In this document: positions 36,333 to 45,468 of the stretch, piece by piece
Layout of the letters: every line of letters begins with the position of its first letter
Position numbering within the stretch: the stretch's first letter is position 1
Assembly (NCBI RefSeq): GCF_004535825.1
Contig: NZ_SGVY01000011.1
Coordinates: 1 to 64,000, forward strand
Length of the DNA: 64,000 nucleotides
From: Segatella hominis
Lineage (GTDB): Bacteria > Bacteroidota > Bacteroidia > Bacteroidales > Bacteroidaceae
Direction: 5' to 3'
The notes under the pieces: model-generated
What the model was told of the DNA's origin: nothing
What the model saw: the letters and a program-made list of their open reading frames with translations, nothing else
The model's database searches: none
Translations under genes and position numbers: made by a program

Positions 36333-37907
36333 ATGAAAAAGTTATTTGTATTTTTAGGCTTATGTCTTCTTACATTGACTACTTGGGCGCAGTCTCAATA
36401 TGTGTCTTGCGAGCGAACTGCTGAGCAAGACCTTATTGACGACGCTGGGCGTAGTGGTATCTTGGTTCTCTCCAAGCGTTCTGACTTGGTGGTGACAGTC
36501 TTGAACTCGCCTAATGCAAAATCTGTATTGAGGGGGCGTAATAGAAATAATAATTATCTTTATGAGATTATTGTCAATCCTGATGAATGCAAACTTCCTA
36601 AGGTAGAGGTCAGCAAACGAGGCGATATCAATCGTTCCCGTTTTACTGTCAATCTGAAAAAGGGTCTGTTGCAGGCTTATTCTGTTGTAGAAGTAGAGAA
36701 GCCTATCGCTTTGGATGAACAGAACTTTTATGAGCCGATTTTGAGTATTGACAGTACTGCAGTAGAGTTTGTTTCTTCCTATCCCGATTTGCAATGTAAG
36801 GTTAGTCCGGATTTACATGCCCGTATTGCCAAGACAAAAAAGAAGAATGATGATAAGGTATATGTTACCATCGTGACCATTCCTATGTCCAGTATTCGTG
36901 TTATGAAAGATCAACTCAGAATGCTTAATGAAAGATGTAGGAATTATGAGAAGATGTTTGAAAACTATTCCGGCAAAAATAAAGAGAAGGATTTGGACGA
37001 CTGGGATAAATGTGCTGATGAACTCAAAGAGTTGGATGATAAATGGCTGATGATGAAGAACATTGTCGTCTATGGTTCTAACACCAACCGGCTTTCTGTA
37101 TCAGTAGAAAACTTAGTTGCAGACAAAAAGACCACTTATGGTATTCTTTCTGTCAAGCCGGAGGTTCTAACCGAGGCAGGTTCTTTGATGGCTGAAGCTG
37201 CACGCCTCTTTGAGATGCGCAGATATGAGGATGCCAAGCGTACTTTCATGAATGTGAAAAGTGCTAAGGACTTTAAGGTTGATTTGACTCCTGTCATCAA
37301 TGCCAATCTTGCAGAATGTGATTCTTGTATCCTCTATACCAGATATGCAAATGGATTATTCAATAAATATTTGGGTTGGAAAAAACAGGGTGAAACCATT
37401 TCTCAAAAGCAGTTGGTAGATTGTGCCTCTGGTGCCTTGGAGATGTTCCAGTATCTCTCCAATCGTAATCCTTGTGATTATTATTCTAAAGGTATTGAGA
37501 AACTCAAGCAGGAAATCGATAAGATACCTCTTGATTTGCGTTTTACCGTCGTGAAATGGCAAAACGATTATTCTGGTTTCCAGGAAACGGGTCCGATGGA
37601 GAATGTGGAGGTTTGGGCTTATTATGGTGATGAGGGCTTTGCGATGAGAAATCTCACCAGAGACGGAGATTTAGCTCATAAAATCCGTAAGTCTGAAGAT
37701 TTCAGTCAGGTGGGAACTTCAGGAGCTGATGGTGTTGTCGATCTGCATCTGAAACGTTCTGATTTACCAACTGGTTTCTTCTTCCGTCCTGTCGGTTACA
37801 AGAAAAAGGCGAAGGTGAAATTCCTGGATATGTCTAATGTTATGGCTCAGTCCCAAGGTGACTATACCATGCGCCAGTTCCGACTGAAAATGTATCTTGA
37901 CAATTAA
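36333..37907 (+). CDS. Exported protein of the tubulin-like operon
   Basis: I take ATG 36333 (524 residues) over the TTG six bases upstream. It has a signal peptide ending TWAQ. Residues 20-160 look like paired beta domains (VVTVLNSPNAKSVLRG, RFTVNLKKGLLQAYSVVEVEKP). A charged helical segment with coiled-coil character follows at about 190-250 (KDQLRMLNERCRNYEKMFENY), then a TPR-like part (AARLFEMRRYEDAKRTFMNVK) and a C-terminal beta domain. No enzyme motif. It resembles envelope scaffold proteins; the exact role is unknown. Confidence 0.55.
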   Translation: MKKLFVFLGLCLLTLTTWAQSQYVSCERTAEQDLIDDAGRSGILVLSKRSDLVVTVLNSPNAKSVLRGRNRNNNYLYEIIVNPDECKLPKVEVSKRGDINRSRFTVNLKKGLLQAYSVVEVEKPIALDEQNFYEPILSIDSTAVEFVSSYPDLQCKVSPDLHARIAKTKKKNDDKVYVTIVTIPMSSIRVMKDQLRMLNERCRNYEKMFENYSGKNKEKDLDDWDKCADELKELDDKWLMMKNIVVYGSNTNRLSVSVENLVADKKTTYGILSVKPEVLTEAGSLMAEAARLFEMRRYEDAKRTFMNVKSAKDFKVDLTPVINANLAECDSCILYTRYANGLFNKYLGWKKQGETISQKQLVDCASGALEMFQYLSNRNPCDYYSKGIEKLKQEIDKIPLDLRFTVVKWQNDYSGFQETGPMENVEVWAYYGDEGFAMRNLTRDGDLAHKIRKSEDFSQVGTSGADGVVDLHLKRSDLPTGFFFRPVGYKKKAKVKFLDMSNVMAQSQGDYTMRQFRLKMYLDN

Positions 37908-37930
37908 AATACTTATAATAATTATTACTT

Positions 37931-38614
37931 ATGAAAAAGTCTATTGTATTTAAATTAGCTCTCGTAGCTTTTGCTTTGGTGTTTAGTGTAAATGCTTCTG
38001 CTGGTATTATTGATGGTTTGCTGAAACCGCTCTTGGAGCAATTCAATGTGACAGAAACTACAGTTCAATGGAGTAATGTTCCTGTTTATTCTGCTCAGAA
38101 AGTTGTTGAGACTGATGCAGATGGTAAAGAAGTTCTGAATGAGGATGGTACTCCAGCATATCGCGTATTCCTGATTGATCAGAATGGTAACAAGCGTAGC
38201 AAAGAGGCTGTTGATGCGCAGATTAAGCAGGTTAACAATGCAGTGCTCCGTATTACTGCCAAGGTAGGTGCTCCTTTGCTTCTCGGTATTCTGACGGGTA
38301 AGAAGGATGTTGCTATTATCGGTTCGCTGACCGGTGGTTTGTTGAGTATTGGTGATATTGTATCAGCCTATAAGTTGAAGATGTCTCTTGGTAAGCAGAA
38401 AAAACTGTTGAAAGCTTACTCTCAGGCATTCAATGATGAAGGTAAGCCTGTTGCAGCGAAAGTTGATTCAAAAACTCTTTCTGATTTGGGTCTGACAGAT
38501 GCGAATACCATCTCACAGACAACAGCTGATTTGCTGAAAGACCTGGAGGGTTCTGATTATACTACGAATTCAGTTGCTGCTCTTGACGACGTAGATTTCT
38601 CTAAGTTGGATTAG
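37931..38614 (+). CDS. Exported protein with hydrophobic centre
   Basis: This 227-residue protein has a signal peptide (cleavage near ASAG). Residues about 115-150 are hydrophobic and glycine-rich (GAPLLLGILTGKKDVAIIGSLTGGLLSIGDIVSAY), which could insert into or lie along a membrane. The C-terminus is acidic. No family recognised. It lies 23 bp after the preceding gene and 28 bp before the protease gene. Confidence 0.55.
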   Translation: MKKSIVFKLALVAFALVFSVNASAGIIDGLLKPLLEQFNVTETTVQWSNVPVYSAQKVVETDADGKEVLNEDGTPAYRVFLIDQNGNKRSKEAVDAQIKQVNNAVLRITAKVGAPLLLGILTGKKDVAIIGSLTGGLLSIGDIVSAYKLKMSLGKQKKLLKAYSQAFNDEGKPVAAKVDSKTLSDLGLTDANTISQTTADLLKDLEGSDYTTNSVAALDDVDFSKLD

Positions 38615-38642
38615 GGTTCTTAATCCTTTAAAAATAGTCCTC

Positions 38643-39746
38643 ATGAAAAGGATATTATTTTATTTGACTTTTGTTGCCGCATTGATTACCTCATGCGGCA
38701 ACAAATCAGAGTCTTCCATTGAAAAGGAGATGGCCTCCGGTGTGGTTCTTATTCAGAACCAGAGCTATTATGAGGTGGAACTTTCCAATGGTGAGTCTCT
38801 TTATTTTGCTGGTTTTGATGAGGATGGAGACATCGTAGGCTTGACGGCAGATAAGGACTCAGTAAGTTTGTCTAATGGTTTTGGTACGGGTTTCTTTGTA
38901 TCTGAAAATGGTGAAATCGTGACCAATGCGCATGTTGTTTCCAGTACCCGTACGGAGAAGGATATCAATAAGTCGATTGCTGCTGTCATCGAAAGTGTGA
39001 AGAAGCAGGTTGCAGAACAGTATTATGCCTTAGGCGAAAAGTTGGAACAGGCTCAGGCGCTTTATAATGAAGCGAATTATAGTGATGCTTATTCCATGGA
39101 TGATTTCAACCGTATCCGTGAATACCGTGATGCCATTCAAAGTCAGAGAGAAGAGTATGCTGATACTTACAATGGACTGAGTGACATCCGTCCAAGTGAA
39201 TCTGAAGTGAGATATCACAACCGTGTAAGTATTGCTTATAACAATACTTTTGTTACCAGCAATTCTGATTTCTCATCTTGTGTAGTACTGAAGGTTGATC
39301 ACGAACATGATTTGGCTGTCATCCAATTGAAGGATAAGAAAACACCGGAAGGCAAGTATATCTTCGAGGTTCCGGATGATGATCCTTTGGAGGATTATTC
39401 GTTTACGGAGAGTATTGCCAAGTTCTTTGGCTCAGATAAGAATGATAAGCTTTTCCTGACAGGTTTCAACCGTGGTCCTTCGCTGGCTCAAACCAAAGAT
39501 GGTATTAAGGCTCAGTTTAATATGGGCACTGTTAGTCAGCGTGCTTCCGACCAGATTATGTATTCCATTCCTGCTTTGCCGGGTAGTAGTGGCTCTGCTG
39601 TGGTTAACCACAAGGGTCAGTTGGTGGCTATCAATTATGCTGGTGTCAGTACAACCCAAAGCTTCAATTATGGTATCAGAGTGAAGTATCTGAAATCATT
39701 GATGAAGAATCTGGCATCCGGAATGGATGACGATGATGATTTTTAA
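38643..39746 (+). CDS. Trypsin-like serine protease lipoprotein (HtrA/S1-type)
   Basis: This 367-residue protein has lipobox ITSC (Cys18). The catalytic triad can be placed: His97 in VTNAHVVS, Asp223 in DHEHDLAVIQL and Ser316 in LPGSSGSAVV. GTGFFVSENGEIVTNAHV is typical of HtrA-like proteases. A helical insert of about 80 residues (105-180, with a coiled-coil look) separates His from Asp, and there is no PDZ domain. As the last gene of the tubulin-like operon it may process or control other exported members. The protease call is firm; its substrate is unknown. Confidence 0.85.
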   Translation: MKRILFYLTFVAALITSCGNKSESSIEKEMASGVVLIQNQSYYEVELSNGESLYFAGFDEDGDIVGLTADKDSVSLSNGFGTGFFVSENGEIVTNAHVVSSTRTEKDINKSIAAVIESVKKQVAEQYYALGEKLEQAQALYNEANYSDAYSMDDFNRIREYRDAIQSQREEYADTYNGLSDIRPSESEVRYHNRVSIAYNNTFVTSNSDFSSCVVLKVDHEHDLAVIQLKDKKTPEGKYIFEVPDDDPLEDYSFTESIAKFFGSDKNDKLFLTGFNRGPSLAQTKDGIKAQFNMGTVSQRASDQIMYSIPALPGSSGSAVVNHKGQLVAINYAGVSTTQSFNYGIRVKYLKSLMKNLASGMDDDDDF

Positions 39747-39750
39747 TAAG

Positions 39751-39806
39751 AATTTCCTCTATAAAGGAAGCTTTTCTATGAAATCTTTCCTTTATAGGGG
39801 AAATTT
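39751..39806 (+). terminator. Terminator of the tubulin-like operon
   Basis: AATTTCCTCTATAAAGGAA (39751-39769) pairs with TTTCCTTTATAGGGGAAATT after a loop of about 15 bases. It closes the operon and may also serve the convergent ATPase gene. Confidence 0.75.
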
Positions 39807-39813
39807 TGCGTTA

Positions 39814-41135
39814 TTATTCCACTTCGCTCCAATCAATCAAGCCTTTACCCATTTCATCTAGTTCTATAGCGAGAGCAACAACTTTTTTGTTCTCTGCTTG
39901 GAATGGGGCAATATAATTATTGTTGATGATTTGTTGCTTGGCAGCAGTTAAACCTCCATGTCTCTGTAGAATGAGATTTGCATGGTTTGAATGTCCATCT
40001 GTGAACGAGCGGTAAGAGCAGGAAGTGCCATCGAATATAGGGCTTTTCTCACTTCGTAATTTGGAAATCCTAATGTGTAGCTCCACTCATCTTCGGCTTT
40101 TATAGTCAGATATCCAGATTGGTAAAGGAAAAGTTCTGCTCCACCTCCTGTAACATCTGATGTTTCTAAAATGTCTCTGTCAATGTAGCATTTCTCGAAA
40201 TTCTTGATTCGCAATTCGATATTGTCAACAAACTTAGATAATAGGGTGGTTGCACCAGAAGCTACCCAGAAATTCTTGATTCTCTTTTGAGCTAAGGCAC
40301 ATATTAGACTATATGGGTTAAAGATGTCTGTCATGTTTTCACCACTGAAATGATAACCATCGTAATAACCCTTAAGCTTCTGTAATGTTGTAACCTTATC
40401 CCATTTATTCTTTTCCCCCAATTCAACCAACTCTTCATGGAAGTATTCGATAATTTCTTGTTGGGTGATGCCGCATACTGCCACATATTCTGGTAAGACA
40501 CTGAGGTTTGTCAAGTTGTTGAGTACTGAGAACAAAGATATTTGCGTGAATTTAGTGATGCCTGTAATAAACACGAATCTCTCGTCAGTACTTGACGACT
40601 TTAGTACAGCAAAGACTTGGCGATAAACCTCTGTGCATTCTTTATGATAAGGAGTTTTCCAAGAGTGTTGGAGAGGAGCATCATATTCATCTACCAAAAC
40701 AGCAGCAGGTTGTCCTGTGGACTGATGTGCGACTTTTAATATTTCGGTAAATCTGACTGATAGAGAAGATTTTTTCGTAGAGGTGATATGGTATTGCTCT
40801 TCGTAATTGCTGAAGGCATAGTCAAAATAAGACTTGATTTCTTCTGCAGTGTTACCTGCAATGCTCATGTCGAATCGAATGACAGGATATTTTATCCAGT
40901 CTTTTTCCCATTGCATAATCTTTAGACCATCGAAAAGTTCCTTGTTTCCCTCAAAGTAACATTGCAATGTATCGATAAGAATAGACTTGCCAAACCGTCT
41001 AGGACGGCTTAGATAATTGAACTTCCTTCCATTGGCAATTTGCCAAACGAGATCGGTTTTGTCAACGTATTTGTAGTTGCCTGTTCTGATTTCTCTAAAA
41101 GAGGTAACTCCTTCTGGCAGTCTTTGTGCAATCAT
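39814..41135 (-). pseudogene. AAA-type ATPase/DUF1703 protein with deleted nuclease domain
   Basis: Full-length members (about 520 residues) have an N-terminal AAA ATPase and a C-terminal PD-(D/E)XK nuclease. Here the ATPase is intact: YVDKTDLVWQI, Walker A SRPRRFGKS (about 42-50), Walker B AAVLVDEYDAP and FITGITKFTQIS. The main frame (41135-39948, 395 codons) then ends at SFYRDMEV. A different frame carries the normal protein tail (KQQIINNNYIAPFQ...IDWSEVE) down to 39814. So an internal deletion with frameshift removed the nuclease core. A shortened ATPase could still be made. Such genes are multicopy in Bacteroidota; function is unclear. Confidence 0.8.
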
Positions 41136-41183
41136 ACTGATTCTCCTTATTATATATAGCTGTTTGCAAAGTTAGCACTTTTT
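41133..41183 (-). promoter_or_regulatory. Promoter and leader of the ATPase gene
   Basis: Read on the minus strand, TAACTTTG is followed by a leader containing CTATATATAATAAGGAG just before the ATG at 41135. The -33 region is poor. A degenerate copy of the same segment lies at 41390-41431. Confidence 0.6.
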
Positions 41184-41258
41184 CTTGATAATAAGAAGAA
41201 TAATGAAGTTTTTTAGAAAAATATCATGAAAAATTTTGTGGTTCCAATACAAGCCATG

Positions 41259-41293
41259 CTCATCACGTGGTCCCTCGGGGATCACGTGATGAG
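41259..41293. repeat. CACGTG palindromic hairpin
   Basis: CTCATCACGTG (41259-41269) is the exact complement of CACGTGATGAG (41283-41293), with partial further pairing inside the loop. A third, single TCACGTGATG lies at 41326-41335. It sits in a 370-bp gap (41136-41503) that holds no gene. Confidence 0.65.
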
Positions 41294-41389
41294 GAACTGG
41301 TGAACAAGAGACGGGCAACCGTTGCTCACGTGATGGTCAACGAGTGCCCAAATGGATAGCTATAATTTGGGCAACATGTTGTTGTCTTT

Positions 41390-41431
41390 TCCTCCTTATT
41401 ATATATAGCCGTTTGCATAGTTTGCACTTTT
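41390..41431 (-). repeat. Second copy of the ATPase promoter/leader
   Basis: CTCCTTATTATATATAGC and the following GTTTGCA...GCACTTTTC repeat the segment at 41133-41183 with a few changes. The -7 element is altered (AAACTATG on the minus strand), so it is probably inactive. It may be the stub of a deleted gene that had the same leader. Confidence 0.6.
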
Positions 41432-41503
41432 CTAAATAAAAAAATCCCATCACTCTCAATGAGAATGATGGGATTCAATGTCTTAAAGCAAATTGCTTTC
41501 AGA

Positions 41504-41773
41504 TTACTTACGAAGACCGAGGGCCTTGATGATGGCACGGTAGCGATTGATATCGCGGTCGTACAAGTAATCGAGCAATGCGCGACGCTTTCCTACAAGC
41601 TGTGTCAGAGAACGTGTTGTAGTATAATCTTTACGGTTCTTCTTTACATGTTCCGTCAAATGAGCAATACGGTATGAGAACAATGCTATCTGGCTCTCAG
41701 CTGAACCAGTATCAGAGTTAGACTTTCCGTACTTGCTAAAGATCTCTTCTTTTTTTGCTTTGTCTAAATACAT
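41504..41773 (-). CDS. rpsO: 30S ribosomal protein S15
   Basis: S15 binds 16S rRNA early in 30S assembly and bridges to the 50S subunit. The 89 residues match the family throughout: the start MYLDKAKKEEIFSKYG, DTGSAESQIALFSYRIAHLTEHVKKNRKDY, then GKRRALLDYLYDRDINRYRAIIKALGLRK. It is a single-gene unit, divergent from typA. Confidence 0.98.
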   Translation of the reverse strand: MYLDKAKKEEIFSKYGKSNSDTGSAESQIALFSYRIAHLTEHVKKNRKDYTTTRSLTQLVGKRRALLDYLYDRDINRYRAIIKALGLRK

Positions 41774-41862
41774 AGCTGTGTTACTTAATAATAAATGTTA
41801 CTTTAATTGTTTCTAATGCATTCAGGACCCTTCCTCGCGGCGGTTTCTCTAAAAATGCGCTG

Positions 41863-41894
41863 CAAAGTTACAACTTTTCTGTGAAACTTGCAAA
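41863..41894 (-). promoter_or_regulatory. Promoter of rpsO
   Basis: On the minus strand TTTG (41894-41891), a 20-bp spacer and TAACTTTG (41870-41863) match the consensus. The leader to the rpsO ATG is about 80 nt, long enough for the S15 autoregulation known in other bacteria; no specific structure was verified. Confidence 0.8.
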
Positions 41895-41912
41895 TTTTTC
41901 CGATATTTTTTG

Positions 41913-41920
41913 TAATTTTG
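41913..41920 (+). promoter_or_regulatory. -7 element of the typA promoter
   Basis: TAATTTTG followed by CA lies about 35 bp before the typA ATG. The -33 element is weak, but the position suits a start near 41927. Confidence 0.6.
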
Positions 41921-41954
41921 CACCCAAATTCATTAAGTATTTAAGGTAAAGGAA

Positions 41955-43757
41955 ATGCAAGACATTAGAAACATTGCAGTTATTGCACACGTTGACCATG
42001 GTAAGACTACCTTGGTGGACAAGATGATGCTCGCCGGAAAGCTGTTCCGTGACGGCCAGGATAATAGCGGCGAAGTGCTCGATTCCAATGATTTGGAGCG
42101 TGAGCGTGGTATAACCATTCTTTCAAAGAATGTATCTATCAATTGGAAAGGTGTTAAAATCAATATCCTCGATACTCCTGGACACTCCGACTTCGGTGGT
42201 GAGGTGGAGCGCGTACTCAATATGGCAGACGGTTGTCTCTTGCTTGTTGACGCTTTCGAGGGCCCTATGCCTCAGACCCGTTTCGTGTTGCAGAAAGCTT
42301 TGCAGCTCGGTCTGAAGCCTATCGTTGTTGTTAATAAGGTGGATAAGCCTAACTGCCGTCCTGAGGAAGTTTATGAGATGGTATTCGATCTCATGTGCGA
42401 CCTTGATGCTACTGAGGATCAGCTTGATTTCCCTGTAGTATATGGTTCTGCCAAGAATGGTTGGATGGGAGAGGATTACAACAATCCTACAGACAACATC
42501 GACTATTTGCTCGATAAGATCGTAGAGGTTATCCCTGCTCCTAAGCAGTTGGAGGGTACTCCTCAGCTCCTTATTACTTCTCTCGACTACAGTTCTTATA
42601 CAGGCCGTATCGCTGTAGGTCGTGTTCATCGTGGTACTCTGAAGGATGCCATGAATGTGACAATCTGCCATCGTGATGGTACACAGGAGAAAACCAAGAT
42701 CAAGGAACTTCATACATTCGAGGGTATGGGTCACAAGAAGACTGATCATGTAGATTCTGGTGATATCTGTGCAGTTATCGGTTTGGAGAAGTTTGAGATT
42801 GGTGATACCATCTGTGATTATGAGAATCCAGAGCCACTTCCTCCAATCGCTGTTGATGAGCCAACCATGAGTATGCTCTTCACCATCAACGATTCTCCAT
42901 TCTTCGGTAAGGAGGGTAAGTACTGTACTTCCCGCCATATCCAGGAGCGTTTGAATAAGGAGTTGGAGAAGAACCTTGCTCTTCGTGTTCAGCCATTCGA
43001 GGATTCTACTGATAAGTGGATTGTCAGCGGTCGTGGTGTGCTTCATCTCTCTGTGCTCGTGGAAACCATGCGCCGTGAGGGTTATGAGCTTCAGGTAGGT
43101 CAGCCTCAGGTTATCTACAAGGAGATTGACGGCGTGAAGTGCGAGCCTGTAGAGGAGTTGACTATCAATGTACCAGAGGAGTTCGCTTCTAAGATGATTG
43201 ATATGGTAACCCGTCGTAAGGGTGATATGACTTCTATGTTGAACATGGGTGAGCGTGTGGATATCGAGTTTGATATTCCTTCTCGCGGTATCATCGGTCT
43301 TCGTACCAATGTGCTGACAGCTTCTCAGGGTGAGGCCATCATGGCTCACCGTTTCAAGGAGTATCAGCCATTCAAGGGTGAAATCAACCGCCGTTCTAAT
43401 GGTAGTATGATTGCACTTGAAACTGGTACTGCTTATGCTTATGCTATTGATAAGCTTCAGGATCGTGGTAAGTTCTTCATCGACCCAGGTGAGGAGGTTT
43501 ATGCCGGTGAGGTAGTTGGTGAGCATGTTCACGAAAACGACCTTGTCGTCAATGTGACTAAGGCAAAACAGTTGACCAACGTCCGTGCTTCTGGTTCAGA
43601 CGATAAGGCTCGTGTGATTCCAAAGACCGTAATGAGTCTTGAGGAGTGCTTGGAGTATATCCGTGAGGACGAGTATGTAGAGGTAACTCCTAAGAGCATG
43701 CGTATGCGCAAGGTAATCCTTGATCACTTGGAGCGTAAGCGTAGCAATAAAGACTAA
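41955..43757 (+). CDS. typA: Translational GTPase TypA/BipA
   Basis: TypA is a ribosome-associated GTPase of the EF-G family involved in ribosome assembly and stress adaptation. At 600 residues it has normal length. G1 [10 protein letters not shown]3 [12 protein letters not shown] and G4 NKVD are visible near the N-terminus. [24 protein letters not shown] and [14 protein letters not shown] are family-specific C-terminal motifs. Monocistronic, ending before a strong hairpin. Confidence 0.97.
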   Translation: MQDIRNIAVIAHVDHGKTTLVDKMMLAGKLFRDGQDNSGEVLDSNDLERERGITILSKNVSINWKGVKINILDTPGHSDFGGEVERVLNMADGCLLLVDAFEGPMPQTRFVLQKALQLGLKPIVVVNKVDKPNCRPEEVYEMVFDLMCDLDATEDQLDFPVVYGSAKNGWMGEDYNNPTDNIDYLLDKIVEVIPAPKQLEGTPQLLITSLDYSSYTGRIAVGRVHRGTLKDAMNVTICHRDGTQEKTKIKELHTFEGMGHKKTDHVDSGDICAVIGLEKFEIGDTICDYENPEPLPPIAVDEPTMSMLFTINDSPFFGKEGKYCTSRHIQERLNKELEKNLALRVQPFEDSTDKWIVSGRGVLHLSVLVETMRREGYELQVGQPQVIYKEIDGVKCEPVEELTINVPEEFASKMIDMVTRRKGDMTSMLNMGERVDIEFDIPSRGIIGLRTNVLTASQGEAIMAHRFKEYQPFKGEINRRSNGSMIALETGTAYAYAIDKLQDRGKFFIDPGEEVYAGEVVGEHVHENDLVVNVTKAKQLTNVRASGSDDKARVIPKTVMSLEECLEYIREDEYVEVTPKSMRMRKVILDHLERKRSNKD

Positions 43758-43791
43758 TTAAGTATAGCTTTAAGGATATAAATGAAAAGAG

Positions 43792-43832
43792 AAATCCTCT
43801 CCTATCGGATGTTTCCGATATGGAGAGGATTT
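43792..43832 (+). terminator. Hairpin after typA
   Basis: AAATCCTCTCC-ATCGGA pairs with TCCGAT-GGAGAGGATTT around a short loop, forming an almost perfect stem. The T tract is weak, but the position 35 bp after typA fits a terminator. Confidence 0.7.
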
Positions 43833-43841
43833 GAGTTATTG

Positions 43842-43849
43842 TACTTTTG
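43842..43849 (+). promoter_or_regulatory. -7 element before the transporter gene
   Basis: TACTTTTG followed by CA fits TAnnTTTG; a -33 box is not clear. The start would be near 43856, about 65 bases before the ATG at 43921. Confidence 0.5.
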
Positions 43850-43920
43850 CACTTGAATTTCTACTCTGTTTGGACTTGCAGTCAAATGGTTTATTCAATA
43901 GGAATCAAAATCACGTAATT

Positions 43921-44883
43921 ATGAAGTTGTGGATTTTTTTCAGGAAGTTTTCCTTGCCCTGTTCGCTGGTCATAGGAGCAGTGGGTTATTTGATTTTTGC
44001 ATACGTTCCTTTCTTGGAACCATTGGGTGATGCGGTCGGACCTCATTTGGTCAGTCTGATGCCGGTTGTATTGTTTGCTTTGCTTTATGTTACGTTTTGT
44101 AAGATAGAAATAAAGGAAATGAAGCCTAAAGCCTGGCATTTTATATTGCAACTGATTAGAACTTCTTTGGCTTTGATGATGGTAGTACTCATCTTTGAGT
44201 TTGGTAACGACTATAATACGAAACTGATATTAGAGGGTGCTTTCATCTGTTTTATTTGTCCTACTGCAGCTGCTGTGGCTGTGGTAACAGAAAAATTGGG
44301 TGGATCTATCGGCTCGCTTACTACCTATACGGTGATAGCCAATATTTTCACGATGGTTATCATCCCTTCTCTTTTCCCGATGGTAGAAAAAGGTGCTGAT
44401 GTATCCTTTCTTTATATGAGTTTGATGGTGTTTAGGAATGTGACTACGGTTTTGGTGGTGCCATTACTTTTAGCCCTATTGAGTCGCAGATTCTTGCCGA
44501 AGTTTGTGGATAAAGTAAAGAGCGTAAAAGATTTGGGATTTTATATGTGGTGCTTCAATCTGACGATTCTGATGGGCGAGACGGTGCGTAATATCCTTCA
44601 TGCTACGGTATCCGGTTGGATTCTTGTTCTGCTTCTGATTGTTCCGCTTTTCGTCTGTCTGATCCAGTTTGCCATCGGTAAGGCGGTGGGACGCCATTTT
44701 GATGCGAGCATTAGTGCAGGACAGGCTTTAGGTCAGAAGAATACGATAGTGGGTATCTGGCTCACCCTTACTTTCCTGAATCCGTTGGCTGCCGTAGCTC
44801 CAGGTGCCTATGTGGTTTGGCAGAATTTAGTGAATGGTTGGCAGTTGTGGTATAAGGAGAAGTATGGTAAACTCAAGTGGTAA
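43921..44883 (+). CDS. Ten-helix membrane transporter, BASS/AEC-like
   Basis: I use the ATG at 43921 (320 residues); the frame opens 30 codons earlier, across the promoter. About ten hydrophobic helices arranged in two halves, with CPTAAAVAVVTEKLGGSIGSLTTYTV in the middle and ALGQKNTIVGIWLTLTFLNPLAAVAPGAYVVWQN near the end, suggest the bile-acid:sodium symporter or auxin-efflux fold. Substrate unknown. Single gene between two terminators. Confidence 0.6.
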   Translation: MKLWIFFRKFSLPCSLVIGAVGYLIFAYVPFLEPLGDAVGPHLVSLMPVVLFALLYVTFCKIEIKEMKPKAWHFILQLIRTSLALMMVVLIFEFGNDYNTKLILEGAFICFICPTAAAVAVVTEKLGGSIGSLTTYTVIANIFTMVIIPSLFPMVEKGADVSFLYMSLMVFRNVTTVLVVPLLLALLSRRFLPKFVDKVKSVKDLGFYMWCFNLTILMGETVRNILHATVSGWILVLLLIVPLFVCLIQFAIGKAVGRHFDASISAGQALGQKNTIVGIWLTLTFLNPLAAVAPGAYVVWQNLVNGWQLWYKEKYGKLKW

Positions 44884-44930
44884 AAAAGCATCTTAAGATA
44901 CTCGTGAATGTATCTTAAGATGCTTTTTCT
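44882..44930. terminator. Bidirectional terminator between the transporter and luxS
   Basis: AAAAAGCATCTTAAGATAC is the exact complement of GTATCTTAAGATGCTTTTT across an 8-base loop. A and T runs on both sides let it serve the transporter gene and the convergent luxS. Confidence 0.9.
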
Positions 44931-44958
44931 ATATTTCAGTCTTTGACTTTTCCTGATT

Positions 44959-45444
44959 CTAATCCTGTGTAGGATAAATCAAGTTTTCTTCCTTGATAAC
45001 GTTCAAGACCTCTTCGAGATATTTCTTGGACTCGTATTTTGCCATAGGCAGGTCGTGGAGCAGATAGTTGCCGCAATCCTTGGCAGCCTGTCCAGGAATC
45101 TCGCCTTCGAAGTCTGCGATAAACTTGAAGGTGCGCTTCATCAACTCAACGATGTCCTTGCTTTCCAAGTCTCCTTTGACGAGGAGGTAATTACCTGTGA
45201 GACAACCCATCGGACCCCAATATACGATGCGGTCTTTCCACTCTTCGTCATTGCGGAGATAGGTGGCAGCGAGGTGCTCGATCGTATGGATGGCACCGTT
45301 GTGGAGACAAGGCTCCTGATTAGGTACCTTCATGCGGATATCGAAAGTAGTGACAACTTCGTTTCCAATTTCGTCCTTACGGCTAACGTATATACCGCGG
45401 AGCAACTTGTTATGATTGATAGTAAAACTTGGTATCTTGTTCAT
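44959..45444 (-). CDS. luxS: S-ribosylhomocysteine lyase LuxS
   Basis: LuxS cleaves S-ribosylhomocysteine to homocysteine and the precursor of autoinducer-2. The metal ligands His53 and His57 in HTIEH (with Glu56 as base) and Cys124 in KDCGNY are present, as is the catalytic Cys81 in GPMGCLTG. Length (161 residues) is normal. It lies 24 bp after mtnN, whose product supplies its substrate, so the pair performs both steps of S-adenosylhomocysteine detoxification. Confidence 0.97.
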   Translation of the reverse strand: MNKIPSFTINHNKLLRGIYVSRKDEIGNEVVTTFDIRMKVPNQEPCLHNGAIHTIEHLAATYLRNDEEWKDRIVYWGPMGCLTGNYLLVKGDLESKDIVELMKRTFKFIADFEGEIPGQAAKDCGNYLLHDLPMAKYESKKYLEEVLNVIKEENLIYPTQD

Positions 45445-45468
45445 AATTTCTAATTTGTCATTTCTAAT

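Noticed and set aside
39814-40086. Separate 90-residue gene on the minus strand
   Set aside because: Only its last 40 residues look like protein, and they match the tail of the adjacent ATPase/nuclease family; it is the displaced end of that gene.
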